DNA of 64,000 nucleotides, from positions 3,162,001 to 3,226,000 of the forward strand of contig NZ_CP108383.1 in the NCBI RefSeq assembly GCF_035958815.1. The letters are read 5' to 3'. The position numbers and the translations under genes were made by a program. This DNA comes from Nocardia sp. NBC_01327 (GTDB lineage: Bacteria > Actinomycetota > Actinomycetes > Mycobacteriales > Mycobacteriaceae). The notes under the pieces were generated by a model, which saw nothing but the letters and a program-made list of their open reading frames with translations, was not told where the DNA came from and did not search any database. This document shows, piece by piece, positions 23,115 through 32,900 of the stretch (its first letter is position 1; each line of letters opens with the position of its first letter).

Positions 23115-24785
23115 ATGTCACAGGTGCGCGGATGGGATCCGGCGGTGGCCGGGATCGCGAGTGATGCTGTGGTGGAAGGGAATCTGCGCTTCGGCGGGGC
23201 CATGCGGGCGGTCGGCCGCCATGTGGATATTGCCGTCTCGGGCTGGCGGGGTGCGGCGGCTGCCGCAGCGGCATTGCATGCATTGAGCTCCCAGCTGACG
23301 GCGAATCACATCGGTGCGGCTGTGCTCGATATCGCCGATGCGCTCGCCGACGCCGCGGCACTGGCGGGAGTGTGTGCGACCGTGCGCGATATCGACAATG
23401 AGGCCGCGGCCAATGGATGTGTGATCGCCGATGACGGGACGGTCGCGGCGCCGCACGCCGATACCGGCAATGCCGCATTGGATCTCGCACTGCAGGCCTG
23501 CTTCGAGGCGAAAGCACTGGCCTTGCAGGCACGGCTGCTGCCGCTGCTCGACTGTGCCGGAGCGACCGATCAGTCGATCGGGCAGCGACTCACCGCTGCC
23601 GTCGAGGCGCTGGCGGCATTGCACGCCGCGCCGCAGGGCGGGGCGATGAGTGCGCGGGTGGCCGCCGTGCTGGACGGTAATGCCTTCCTGCCCGACGATC
23701 CGAAAGCCCTGCGCGCGCTGTGGGAGTCGCTCACACCGGCGGATCAGGACGCGCTGGCCGCCTTCGACCCCGCGATCGGCAATCGGGACGGCATTCCGGC
23801 AGTAGCCAGGGACTGCTACAACCGGAGGGATCTCGCACGCTTGCGCGCGGCCGCGCAATCGGACCTGCGCGGCCTGGACGCCCAGCATCCGGACTGGGCG
23901 CGCCGGGAGCACCTGCCCGACACGCCACATGACTGGATCGCGCTGCACCGCTGGGAGGCCGAACGCGAGCAGATCCGTACGCAGTTGGTCGCATACACGG
24001 CCGCCACGGCTGCGGCGGACAGCTCCGGGCGCTATCTGCTCAGTGTCGACGGTGACGGTCACGGGGCGATCGCCCTCAATAATCCGGACGCCGCGAGCAA
24101 TATCGCCACGTTTGTCCCCGGCACCGGCGCGGCGCTCGACGGCATCGCCACCGGAACGGGTCGTGCGCGCGCCCTGCTGGCCGCTGCGACCAAGGCCGAC
24201 CGCTCGGCGCGCACATCCGTCATTGCCTGGTACGGCTACGAATCGCCGCCCGGACTGGGAAACGCGCTCTCGGATCGGTACGCCGACGAGGGCGCTGTGG
24301 CCCTGGACCGTTTCGAATCGGGCCTACGCGCCACCCATGGGGGCGTGCCCGCCGACCTCACCGTGGTCGGGCACAGCTACGGCACCACGCTCATGGGAAT
24401 TGCTGCCGGTCATGGCAATTCACTCGCGGCAGACAATCTGATCTTCGTGGGCAGTCCGGGTGTGGACGTGCACGATGTCTCCGAACTGAGACTGGACGGC
24501 ATCGCCGTGAAACACAATCACGAGCACGTGTACGCCACCGCGGACCCGGCCGACCCGGTGTCGTTCTATGCGCGCTGGATCCACGGCGCCGATCCGGTCG
24601 ATCCGGATTTCGGTGCGACGGTCTTCCCCTCCGCGGGCGCGACCCTGAATCTGCTCCTGCTGCATGCGCTGCCCTACGGCTCGCTGCTGCCCTTCGATCC
24701 GTGGGCGCACGGCAATTACTGGGGAAACGGAAATCCCGGTCTGGACACCCAGGGCGAGATCATCACCGGGCGCTATCGGCCCTGA
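23115..24785 (+). CDS. WXG-like domain fused to DUF1023 alpha/beta hydrolase
   Basis: A 556-residue two-part protein. Residues 1-120 are Ala-rich helices with a WxG turn (VSGWRGAAAAAAALHAL) as in WXG100 proteins. A helical middle part follows. Residues about 330-540 are an alpha/beta hydrolase of the DUF1023 type with the nucleophile elbow GHSYG (near residue 420) and a preceding WYGYESPP segment typical of that family. The substrate is unknown. The pairing with a small EspC-like protein suggests export by a type VII system as a secreted hydrolase. The start is ATG 23115; a TTG at 23100 with GGGAGGGAG before it is an alternative. Confidence 0.75.
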   Translation: MSQVRGWDPAVAGIASDAVVEGNLRFGGAMRAVGRHVDIAVSGWRGAAAAAAALHALSSQLTANHIGAAVLDIADALADAAALAGVCATVRDIDNEAAANGCVIADDGTVAAPHADTGNAALDLALQACFEAKALALQARLLPLLDCAGATDQSIGQRLTAAVEALAALHAAPQGGAMSARVAAVLDGNAFLPDDPKALRALWESLTPADQDALAAFDPAIGNRDGIPAVARDCYNRRDLARLRAAAQSDLRGLDAQHPDWARREHLPDTPHDWIALHRWEAEREQIRTQLVAYTAATAAADSSGRYLLSVDGDGHGAIALNNPDAASNIATFVPGTGAALDGIATGTGRARALLAAATKADRSARTSVIAWYGYESPPGLGNALSDRYADEGAVALDRFESGLRATHGGVPADLTVVGHSYGTTLMGIAAGHGNSLAADNLIFVGSPGVDVHDVSELRLDGIAVKHNHEHVYATADPADPVSFYARWIHGADPVDPDFGATVFPSAGATLNLLLLHALPYGSLLPFDPWAHGNYWGNGNPGLDTQGEIITGRYRP

Positions 24786-24946
24786 TATTCGGCGACTCGA
24801 TCGACGGCCGCCAGGGGTGCGCATATGGGTTGCGGATGCATAGCGGAAGTGCGGGTCAGGGCCTATCTGGCCAGGTGACCAACTGGATTTGAAACGGTTG
24901 GGTTCATGCTAGGGTTCCCGGAAGTATGGCGGGAAAGCGGGGATAA

Positions 24947-25741
24947 ATGCGCACCGAGGACATCAACAGGAAGTTCAAACTGCATGACGAGCGCCGGGCC
25001 GCGGCGCAGCTTCCGGATCAATTGCAGGGGCTCGATGTTGTCGGATTTGTCAGAACCGATGAGTTCCCTGTGAAGTTGCTGAGTGCGTTCGGAGAGTTCG
25101 CGAGCGCTGCCGTGCCGCCGCATACGCGCATTTATCGCAATGCGCAGCCCAATCGCATCGACGCCTGGTTGCTGGATCTGCTGCGCCAGGCTCGGATCGG
25201 TGATCGCTTCTTCCTGCGGACCGGTCTCGAATACTTCCCGTGGGCCGATTGCCGGGTGCTCGACCACCGCTGGCTGGAGTCCCTGCGCCGCGTGATCGGC
25301 CCCAATCAGGGCTTCATCGCCGCGGACAAGGACTCGGTGGCCATGACTATTGGCGCCCAGTACGAAATGCTCGGCTTCGCGAGCCCGACACCGCCCGCGA
25401 CCATGGCCGATCCGGTGCCTGCCGAAGACCCCGCGCTCGGGCTCACCGAGGTCATCGCCTCGGCGCGGCCCGAGACCTCCGCTCCCGCGCACCTGATCGA
25501 TCAGGTGCAGCTCCCGGACAGCGCGCGACTGAATGAACCTGCGCCGCACAGTGAGCCGGGTGTGGTGGACGATCACGCTCAGCAGAGCGATGCGGCGACG
25601 ACGGTCATCAGGCGTTCGGCCCCCGACCGGCCGATCGATGCCGAAGCCACCGTGCTCATGACCCGGGTGCCGCCGTCGACGCCGCCGGTCGGCCCGGAGA
25701 ACGGTCCCGGCGGCAGCCCGGCGCGCAGCGAACAGCTGTAG
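24947..25741 (+). CDS. Unknown protein with Pro-rich tail
   Basis: A 264-residue protein without signal peptide or TM segment. Residues 1-150 look globular and charged (DINRKFKLHDERRAAAQLPDQ; FFLRTGLEYFPWADCRV) with one cysteine. Residues about 150-264 are low-complexity, rich in Pro, Ala, Thr and Ser. I do not recognise the family. It follows the type VII-like hydrolase by about 160 bases on the same strand, a gap that could hold a promoter, so co-function is uncertain. Confidence 0.6.
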   Translation: MRTEDINRKFKLHDERRAAAQLPDQLQGLDVVGFVRTDEFPVKLLSAFGEFASAAVPPHTRIYRNAQPNRIDAWLLDLLRQARIGDRFFLRTGLEYFPWADCRVLDHRWLESLRRVIGPNQGFIAADKDSVAMTIGAQYEMLGFASPTPPATMADPVPAEDPALGLTEVIASARPETSAPAHLIDQVQLPDSARLNEPAPHSEPGVVDDHAQQSDAATTVIRRSAPDRPIDAEATVLMTRVPPSTPPVGPENGPGGSPARSEQL

Positions 25742-25829
25742 TACCCCGCGTCGAATATCGGCGCACCGCCGAACCTCCGGTGCTCCCCATACGTGTCCTG
25801 ACTAACAACGGACCGAATCGGGGAGTCGA

Positions 25830-26291
25830 ATGTCGACAATCAGTGGGTTGCCCGCACACGTACTGCTGGTGCACGCCATTGTCGTTCTTGTGCCATTGAC
25901 GGCGGTGCTGCTCATCGTCTGCGCCCTGTGGCCCGCCGCGCGTCGCCGGTGGATCTGGCCGGCGGTCGGCCTGGCGGTGCTGGTCGTCGCGCTGACCCCG
26001 GTGACCACCGAGGCGGGGGAGTGGCTGCAGCGCCGGCTGGGTTCGACACCGGCCATCGATCATCATGCCGACCTCGGCCGGGAAATGCTGTATTTTGTTG
26101 CGCCGCTGCTCATTCCGGCCGCACTGCTGGCCTGGGCGCAGGTGCTGGAGGGCCGGGGAAAGTCACTCGGCCGAATGGTGAAGGTGCTGATCGCGGTGAT
26201 CGCGCTGGCGGCGGGGGCCGCGGCGCTGCTGCAGACTTATCGCGTCGGAGATTCCGGAGCGCATGCGGTCTGGGGCGGTACGGCCACGTAG
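25830..26291 (+). CDS. DUF2231 membrane protein (first copy)
   Basis: A 153-residue membrane protein with four hydrophobic segments. The N-terminus (MSTISGLPAHVLLVHAIVVL) and the motif TPVTTEAGEWLQ match the DUF2231 family, thought to be redox-related membrane proteins. A clear paralogue is at 58582-59088, with nearly the same N-terminus and the motif TPITTDAGEWLE. The gene converges on lexA with a GC-rich hairpin between them. Confidence 0.82.
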   Translation: MSTISGLPAHVLLVHAIVVLVPLTAVLLIVCALWPAARRRWIWPAVGLAVLVVALTPVTTEAGEWLQRRLGSTPAIDHHADLGREMLYFVAPLLIPAALLAWAQVLEGRGKSLGRMVKVLIAVIALAAGAAALLQTYRVGDSGAHAVWGGTAT

Positions 26292-26317
26292 TTCGCGGCT
26301 CGGAGTGAGTGTCGTGA

Positions 26318-26348
26318 CCCGGCGCCCGGTCTGCGGGCGGGCGCCGGG
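26318..26348. terminator. Bidirectional hairpin between DUF2231 gene and lexA
   Basis: CCCGGCGCCCG (26318-26328) pairs perfectly with CGGGCGCCGGG (26338-26348) around a nine-base loop. It lies between two convergent genes and can serve both. There is no T-run. Confidence 0.55.
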
Positions 26349-26367
26349 CCACGGCAGTCCGGCACGG

Positions 26368-27117
26368 TCAGATCTTGCGAATGACCGTGACGACCTTGCC
26401 GAGAATCTGGGCGTCATTGCCCGGAATCGGCTCGAACAGGGGGTTGTGCGGCATCAGCAGCACCTGGGAACCGGTGCGCTTGAAGGTCTTGACGGTGGCC
26501 TCGCCGTCGATCATGGCGGCCACGATATCGCCGTTCTCGGCCACATTCTGCTGCCGGACGACCACCCAGTCGCCATCGCAGATGGCGGCGTCGATCATGG
26601 ACTGGCCCACGACCTTCAGCAGGAACAGCGAACCGTCGCCGACCAGTTCGCGCGGCAGCGGGAAGATGTCCTCCACCGCCTGCTCGGCCAGGATCGGACC
26701 ACCGGCGGCGATGCGGCCCAGTACCGGGACGAAGATGGGCACCGGGCGATCGCCCGAACTCTCGACCTCCGCCGGGACCGAACGGAGCTGCGGCGCACCG
26801 GCTGCGGCGCGCATGACCGTTTCGTCCAGCCCGCGGACATCGACCGCGCGCGGGCGGTTCGGATCGCGGCGCAGGTAGCCCTTGCGTTCCAGCGCACGTA
26901 GCTGATGCGCCACCGAGGAGGTGGAGGTGAGGCCTACGGCATCACCGATCTCCCGGATGCTGGGCGGATACCCGCGGTCGCTGACCGAGCTCCGGATGAC
27001 ATCCAGCACTCGGCGCTGGCGGGCCGTGAGATCCGCCCCCTGGCTGGATGTCTCGGTGCCGTCCCCGATTTGGTCGGCCGGACCGTTGTCACCCTCCACA
27101 GCGCTGTGTTCGCTCAC
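26368..27117 (-). CDS. lexA: LexA repressor of the SOS response
   Basis: A 249-residue LexA. After an acidic N-terminal extension of about 35 residues, the winged helix-turn-helix spans about 37-100 ([20 protein letters not shown]). The self-cleavage domain carries the Ala-Gly site in GRIAAGGPI, Ser in [10 protein letters not shown] and the general-base Lys in VKTFKR. It represses DNA-damage genes and cleaves itself when RecA is activated. The start is GTG 27117 with GGAGGA upstream; the open frame continues far upstream but into the divergent gene. An SOS box lies at 27228-27243. Confidence 0.95.
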   Translation of the reverse strand: MSEHSAVEGDNGPADQIGDGTETSSQGADLTARQRRVLDVIRSSVSDRGYPPSIREIGDAVGLTSTSSVAHQLRALERKGYLRRDPNRPRAVDVRGLDETVMRAAAGAPQLRSVPAEVESSGDRPVPIFVPVLGRIAAGGPILAEQAVEDIFPLPRELVGDGSLFLLKVVGQSMIDAAICDGDWVVVRQQNVAENGDIVAAMIDGEATVKTFKRTGSQVLLMPHNPLFEPIPGNDAQILGKVVTVIRKI

Positions 27118-27227
27118 CGCCGCAGTCCTCCGTTCACTGCTGTGTCTCACCGGAATTCGTCCCCGGGCGCTGTTTGCCGAACGTCCGGGAAGCTCGTGAC
27201 TGACTGTAGTCCGAGACTCCGGACTGA

Positions 27228-27243
27228 TCAAACATCTGTTCGA
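27228..27243. promoter_or_regulatory. SOS box upstream of lexA
   Basis: TCAAACATCTGTTCGA matches the actinobacterial LexA box TCGAACNNNNGTTCGA at 11 of 12 defined positions. It lies 111 bases upstream of the lexA start codon and fits autoregulation. Confidence 0.75.
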
Positions 27244-27246
27244 CGC

Positions 27247-27268
27247 ATGTCGCGCAAATACGCGACAT
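27247..27268. repeat. Perfect inverted repeat in the lexA/divS-like intergenic region
   Basis: ATGTCGCG (27247-27254) and CGCGACAT (27261-27268) are perfect inverse copies around CAAATA. It lies between the two SOS boxes and does not resemble them. It could be an operator for another regulator or an RNA hairpin. Confidence 0.5.
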
Positions 27269-27291
27269 TGTCGGTCGGGCGTGGTAGAAAT

Positions 27292-27307
27292 TCGAACATC
27301 AGTTCTT
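27292..27307. promoter_or_regulatory. SOS box upstream of the DivS-like gene
   Basis: TCGAACATCAGTTCTT matches TCGAACNNNNGTTCGA at 10 of 12 defined positions. It is 63 bases before the start codon at 27371. Confidence 0.65.
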
Positions 27308-27370
27308 CGAACACATGAGCGAGTCAACTGTCCAGAGTTATCCGGCAAGCCCAGCATGGAGGATTCTTCG

Positions 27371-27775
27371 ATGCGCACTGTGACCAGCGATTTCGACACT
27401 CGTGCAAGCGATTTCGGCTTCAGCAGCATCCCGTGGGAGCTGCACGCCGACCGTGCCCCCGCCCCCGTCTCGCACGCCCTCTGGCGCCCCGCGGCCGACC
27501 GGCAGCCGTGCCGGGCGCGCCTGCAGCCCGTACCGCGCGAGCGCGCGCGTGCCGGGCGGGCGCACATCGTGGCGCGCCGCGCCGGGCGCGCTCGTGGCGC
27601 GCACCCGATCACTCGCGTGCAGCGCGCGCAGATCGGTTTCGCGGCGCTCGCGGTGACCGCCCTGATGACGGCGCTGGCCGTCGCCGGTCTGATTGCGCTG
27701 GCGCAGTTGCGATCCGGAGATTTCGGTTCGCAGACCACCTCGGTGGTCCAGGTCGCGCCCGCCCCGCCCCGCTGA
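27371..27775 (+). CDS. Putative SOS cell-division inhibitor (DivS-like)
   Basis: A 134-residue protein divergent from lexA, the place held by Rv2719c (ChiZ) in mycobacteria and by DivS in Corynebacterium. Residues 1-25 are acidic and polar, 40-85 are very Arg/Ala/Pro-rich, and one TM helix lies at about 95-117 ([20 protein letters not shown]), followed by a short outer tail. It lacks the LysM domain found in Rv2719c, so it is closer to DivS in architecture. The SOS box at 27292-27307 implies induction by DNA damage. GGAGGA at 27358-27363 supports the ATG. Function is inferred from position and control rather than from sequence identity. Confidence 0.65.
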   Translation: MRTVTSDFDTRASDFGFSSIPWELHADRAPAPVSHALWRPAADRQPCRARLQPVPRERARAGRAHIVARRAGRARGAHPITRVQRAQIGFAALAVTALMTALAVAGLIALAQLRSGDFGSQTTSVVQVAPAPPR

Positions 27776-28011
27776 TCGTTAGCGCGTCGGTGGCCACAGT
27801 GCGGTGGCGCGGGGAAGCGTCACGGCTCGAAGCTTCCGATATGCGGTTCGCCTGGCGATAGCCGGGCATTCGAGTAGGGATGGTCGGCCACGGGGATGGC
27901 CGAAAAAGTAGATTGAAAACTGAAACGCGTTGCTACGGTGCCCGAGATGTGACAGAGGCTACATTCGCGCCGGCCCCGAACGGACCGGCGTGTATTGCAC
28001 AAGGGGGCGCA

Positions 28012-29325
28012 ATGGCGCAGGGCACCGGCGGCACGCGGCAGTGCGCGAGCAGGCCACTCCCGCGAGGCGCGGGCCGACCGTACGCGCGTGGTGCGGCCAG
28101 GCCGTACCGCGGCCAGGGACTGATTCGACTGGCCGGACTGCTGACCTGCCTGGTGCTGGGATTGGTCTCGGTACCGGCGGCACACGCCGAATCCACCTAC
28201 GCCGCCTACCTGGATCTGCCGTCGGTCAATGGCGACGGTTCCGCGGGTGGCGGCCTGAATCCGGCCTTACCGCTGGACCCGGCACACTTGCGCACCGCGT
28301 TGGACGACGCGCGGGCGGCGGGTGTGGCGCCGCGGCACTACGCCACACTGCTGCACCAGTATTGGCTGACCGTCGCCACCCAGAATGCCGATATCGATCT
28401 GGCCGCCTGGGATCCGGCGCGCGGTGTGGCGGCGAACTCGCCCACCTTCATCCAGGTGTACGTGAACTATCTGCGGCTCAATAATCAGCACCCGGATTTC
28501 TACTGGACCGGGCTGGCCGGGCTCGCGGGCGGATCGTTCGCCTCGGGCTTCTTCGATATGGGCGATGTCGCGAATATCGTCAGTGTTCCGGGCATTCACC
28601 AGGTGGGCGGTGCGGTCGCCGATCTGCTGCGCGGTACGCCCGCCGATCTGCTGAATCTGCTGCCCGCCGATATCAAGGCGCTGGGCACCGAGGGGGAGCG
28701 GCTCACCGCCGACGATCTGACCTGGTACCAGACCCGCCTGATGATCATGCAGAAGCACATCTTCATCGATCAGGTGCCCATGCACGAGGCATATGTCGCC
28801 GACGGCCTGGCCGGGGTCGAGGAGATGTACCGGGCCGGCGTGCTCGATGACAATGCCGTCACCGCATGGCGTCAGCTCGACGGCGGCACGCCGGCGGGAC
28901 TGGCCGATGCCGCCTATCGCATGACCGACCGGGAGCAGAACCAGATCATCGCCGACCAGTGGGATGCCACCTCCTCCGGGCGCGGCGTCATGGGACGGGT
29001 CATGACCTACGTGAGCACCGTCGCCGGTAAAGCCGCCGTTCCCGGCGTGCGGGCCCCGGGTGTGTTCGCGCCCACCACCCTCACCGCGGGCACCATGTCG
29101 CTGCGCACTCCGCTGCCGAATTTCAACTGGGCCGACCGCGACACGCGGTGGAACTACATAACGAATGATCTACTGCCGCGCTACCTGGAGCTTTCCGCTA
29201 ATCAGGCCATCGCGAGACCGGTGCTAGCGGAGCCCTTTTCGGACAAATTGGCCGAAGGAAGGCTCGTGCGGCGACTGCCGGATCTGCTCGGAGATCTGAC
29301 CGCCGAGTGGCAGTTGACCACCTGA
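28012..29325 (+). CDS. Large secreted protein, unknown
   Basis: A 437-residue protein with an unusual basic N-terminal region of about 40 residues (Arg/Gly-rich) before a signal peptide core ([20 protein letters not shown]). The mature part of about 370 residues is rich in aromatic and acidic residues ([35 protein letters not shown]) and has no cysteine or lipobox. I do not recognise the family; no catalytic motif is evident. It sits between the lexA locus and nrdR. The ATG at 28012 is the best start; the frame stays open upstream. Confidence 0.68.
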   Translation: MAQGTGGTRQCASRPLPRGAGRPYARGAARPYRGQGLIRLAGLLTCLVLGLVSVPAAHAESTYAAYLDLPSVNGDGSAGGGLNPALPLDPAHLRTALDDARAAGVAPRHYATLLHQYWLTVATQNADIDLAAWDPARGVAANSPTFIQVYVNYLRLNNQHPDFYWTGLAGLAGGSFASGFFDMGDVANIVSVPGIHQVGGAVADLLRGTPADLLNLLPADIKALGTEGERLTADDLTWYQTRLMIMQKHIFIDQVPMHEAYVADGLAGVEEMYRAGVLDDNAVTAWRQLDGGTPAGLADAAYRMTDREQNQIIADQWDATSSGRGVMGRVMTYVSTVAGKAAVPGVRAPGVFAPTTLTAGTMSLRTPLPNFNWADRDTRWNYITNDLLPRYLELSANQAIARPVLAEPFSDKLAEGRLVRRLPDLLGDLTAEWQLTT

Positions 29326-29331
29326 TCCGGG

Positions 29332-29347
29332 CCGCCCACCCGGGCGG
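29332..29347 (+). terminator. Short GC hairpin before nrdR
   Basis: CCGCCC (29332-29337) pairs with GGGCGG (29342-29347) around ACCC, seven bases after the secreted-protein stop codon. The stem is short but all G-C. Confidence 0.3.
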
Positions 29348-29420
29348 ACGCACGCCGATCGCCGCAGTCCGGGTATCCTCGAGATTGCTGAGGAGCCCAG
29401 GCCCCGACGAAGGATCACGG

Positions 29421-29897
29421 ATGCATTGCCCGTACTGTCGCCACCCCGATTCCCGGGTGGTCGACTCGCGTGAAGCCGAGGAAGGCAGCGCCATCAGGAG
29501 GCGTCGTGCCTGTCCTGAGTGTGGGCGACGGTTCAGCACGGTGGAAACCGCGATTCTCTCGGTGGTCAAGCGCAGCGGCGTGAGCGAGTCGTTCAGCCGC
29601 GAGAAGGTCATTCGCGGTGTGCGCCGCGCGTGCCAGGGCCGCGAGGTCGACGACGACGCCCTCAACCTGCTCGCGCAGCAGGTGGAGGATGCGGTACGCG
29701 CCAAGGGCGCTCCCGAGGTGCCCAGCCACGAGGTCGGTCTCGCCATCCTCGGCCCGCTGCGTGATCTCGACGAAGTCGCCTACCTGCGCTTCGCCTCGGT
29801 CTACCGATCCTTCAGCTCCGCCGAGGATTTCGAGCAGGAGATCGCCTCACTGCGCAAGCACCGCGCCGAACACGCGGTGGGCGTCGCAGCCGAATAG
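29421..29897 (+). CDS. nrdR: Transcriptional repressor NrdR
   Basis: A 158-residue NrdR. The N-terminal zinc ribbon has all four cysteines (HCPYC and ACPECG, residues 3-34) and the strongly conserved segment [19 protein letters not shown]. The ATP-cone domain covers about residues 50-140. NrdR binds ATP/dATP and represses ribonucleotide reductase genes. Its place close to lexA is the common actinobacterial arrangement. AAGGA before ATG 29421 is the ribosome binding site. Confidence 0.96.
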   Translation: MHCPYCRHPDSRVVDSREAEEGSAIRRRRACPECGRRFSTVETAILSVVKRSGVSESFSREKVIRGVRRACQGREVDDDALNLLAQQVEDAVRAKGAPEVPSHEVGLAILGPLRDLDEVAYLRFASVYRSFSSAEDFEQEIASLRKHRAEHAVGVAAE

Positions 29898-29935
29898 CTG
29901 GTTCGCCCCTGCCTGATTCACCCCTGCCCGCGCGA

Positions 29936-32900
29936 TCAGCGTTTGGCAGGGGGCTTGCGGGCGGCCTCGATCGCCTTCTCGATGCGCTTGGCGGACACCG
30001 CGTATGGCGTGCCGAGCTGCTGAGCGAAGAGGCTGACGCGCAATTCCTCGATCATCCACCAGATTTCGGTGATGTCGCGGCCGGTGCGGCGGCCCTCGGG
30101 CAGCAGTTCGAGCAGGCGATCGTAGGCGGCGTGCACGCGATCGAGTTCGGCCATGCCCGCGCGGTCGCGATTGGCCGAGGCGGGCAGGGCTTCCAGGCGC
30201 AGTTTTGCCGCTTCGAGATAGCGCGGCAGTTCGCGCAATCGCACACCGCCCCATTCGGAGACGAAGCCGCGGAAGACGAGATCGTCGAGCTGGTGCGTGA
30301 CGTCCTGCACGGCTTCCCGATCGCGGGAATCGGCGAGGGCGGCACGCACCCGATGCGCTTCGGCGAGCACGGGCACCACCAATCGCACGATCTGCACGAC
30401 GGCAGTGGTGAAGTTGGGTCGCACTTTCTCCACGAGCGCCTTGAACTGCTCCGGACTGCGCACCGGTCCACCCGAACCCGCAATGAGCTGATCTGCGGCA
30501 CAGGCGCGGCAGTCCTCGATCAGCGCGTCGAGCGAACCGTACGGATTCTGGCTCAGCGCAAGGCGATCGGCGGGCGGCAGCCCGGCGGTGACCGCACGTG
30601 CCGAACTGGGCAGCGCATGGAGCAGCAGGGTGCGGGTGCCGGTGCGCATGGCCGCGGCCTGCTGGGCCGGTGAGCTCAGCACCCGGACCGCGACGCCGTC
30701 GCCCTCGGGAACCAGTGCGGGATAACCGGTAATGGTCTGCCCGCCGACCTGCCTGCGCACCGTCGGCTCCAGCGTGCCGAGCGATTCCGAGGTCCACACC
30801 GCGGCCGGTGCGCGCTCGGCGGCGGCGGTCGCGCGTGCCACCGTCTTCGAGACCTGGGTCGCGAGACGGGATTTCAGCTCGGCCAGGTTCTTGCTGCGAT
30901 CGATCAGCGTGCCGGCGGCATCCGTCGCGGCGAAGGTCATACGCAGGTGATCGGGCAGTGCGACCGGGTCGATATCGGCGGGTGCGATGGTGACCGAACC
31001 CAGGCGCGACAGCTCCCGCACCAGGGCGGTGCGCAGCGGTTCCGCGCGCGGAGTCAGCTGTGCCAGTGCGGCTTTCGCGAAATCGGGCGCCGGAACGACG
31101 GCGCGCCGCAGCTGCTTGGGCAGCGTCTTGATGAGTGCGGTGGCCAGCTCCTCGCGCATACCGGGCACCAGCCAGTCGAAGCCGACGGCCCGCACATGCG
31201 CCAGCTGCGCGATCGGAATGTGCACGGTGACACCGTCATCGGCATTGCCGGGCTCGAATTGATAGGTGAGCGGGAAGATCAGCTCACCCTGCCGCCAGCT
31301 GTCCGGGAACGCGGTCGGATCCAGCAGCGCCGCATCCTCGTTCACGACGGTGGAGGCCGTGAAGTTCAGCAGCGTCGGATCCTGCCGCTGCGCCTTGCGC
31401 CACCAGCTGTCGAAGTGCCGCACCGACACCACATCGGCGGGAATGCGGCCGTCGTAGAAGTCGAACAGCACCTGATCGTCGACGAGGATGTCGCGCCGGC
31501 GCACCCGATGCTCGAGATCGGCCACATCGTCGAGCAATTCGCGATTGCGCTCGAAGAATTCGTGCCGGGTCTGCCATTCGCCCTGCACCAGCGCATGCCG
31601 GATGAACAGCTCGCGCGACAGCTCGGGATCGATGCGCCCGAAATCCACCCGCCGCTGCGTGACCAGCGGAATCCCGTACAGCGTGACCCGCTCGTACGCC
31701 AGGGCCGCACCGCGCTTGGAGGACCAATGCGGTTCGGAGTAGGTGCGTTTCACCAGATCCCCGGCGAGCCGCTCGGCCCACTCCGGTTCGATGCGCGCAG
31801 CCGTCCGTCCCCACAGCCGCGAGGTCTCCACCAGCTCGGCCGCCATCACCCAGCGCGGCGCCTTCTTGGCCAGCGAGGACCCCGGGAAGATCATGAATTT
31901 GGCATTGCGCGCGCCCAGGAATTCCCGGCTCTCGGCCTCCCGCACACCGATATGCGACAGCATCCCCGCCAGCAGTGCCTGATGAATCGACAGCGAATCC
32001 CACGGCAACGCCTCATCGGCCGTCGCCGCCAGCGCAGCAAGCCGCGCAGCCGAATCGGCTCCGCCGGACGCACTCCCACCGGATTGCCCACGCCCACCGC
32101 GTACGGCCTTGCCCGCTGCGGAGGTGCCGCCACTCCCGGAGGTGCTGCGCATAGCTGAGCCCCCGCCGGACGTCGCGTTGCCGCTGAACGTGGCAGTGCT
32201 GCCGGACGTGGCAGTGCTGCCCGACGTGGATTTCGAGCCCGTGCCCTGGGTGGAAGCCGCAGCGCCCCTACCGGAGTCACCGGAATTCCGCGCGGCACTT
32301 CTCCCTGCTGCGCTCGTATTTCCGCCGCTGTCCTTGCCTGAGGCGGCGACGTCTCCGCTAATGCTGCTTCCGGAGTCGGCAGTGGTGCGACCGGTGGCGA
32401 CTCGGCTCGAGGTCTCTGTTCCGGCGGGCCGGCCGGATGAGGTTGAGCTGTCGGCTCTTTCGCCGCCGCGTCGGTTTCTGCCGCGGCCGCGCGAATTGCC
32501 GCGACCGTCGGAGCGGCCCGATTCGGAATCGGTTTCGGCGGTGTCGTTGTCGGACGACCCCGAGTCGGTCGACCAGCCGAGGCTGCGGGTGATCGTGCGG
32601 AGCTGGCCGTGCAGGTCCTGCCATTCGCGTATGCGCAGGTAGTGCAGGAATTCGTCGCGGCACATGCGCCGGAACTGGTTGGAGGACAGCGATTGCCGCT
32701 GCTCGCCCAGGTAGTCCCAGAGTTTGAGGTAGGCGAGGAAGTCGGAGCCGTCGACGTGGAAGCGGGCGTGCTTGGTATCGGCGGCCTGCTGGAATTCCAC
32801 CGGCCGCTCGCGCACATCCTGAATCGACAGCGCCGCAACGATGATCAGCACCTCGGCCAGGCAGCCGGTGCGGTTCGCCTCCACCAGCATGCGCGCCATG

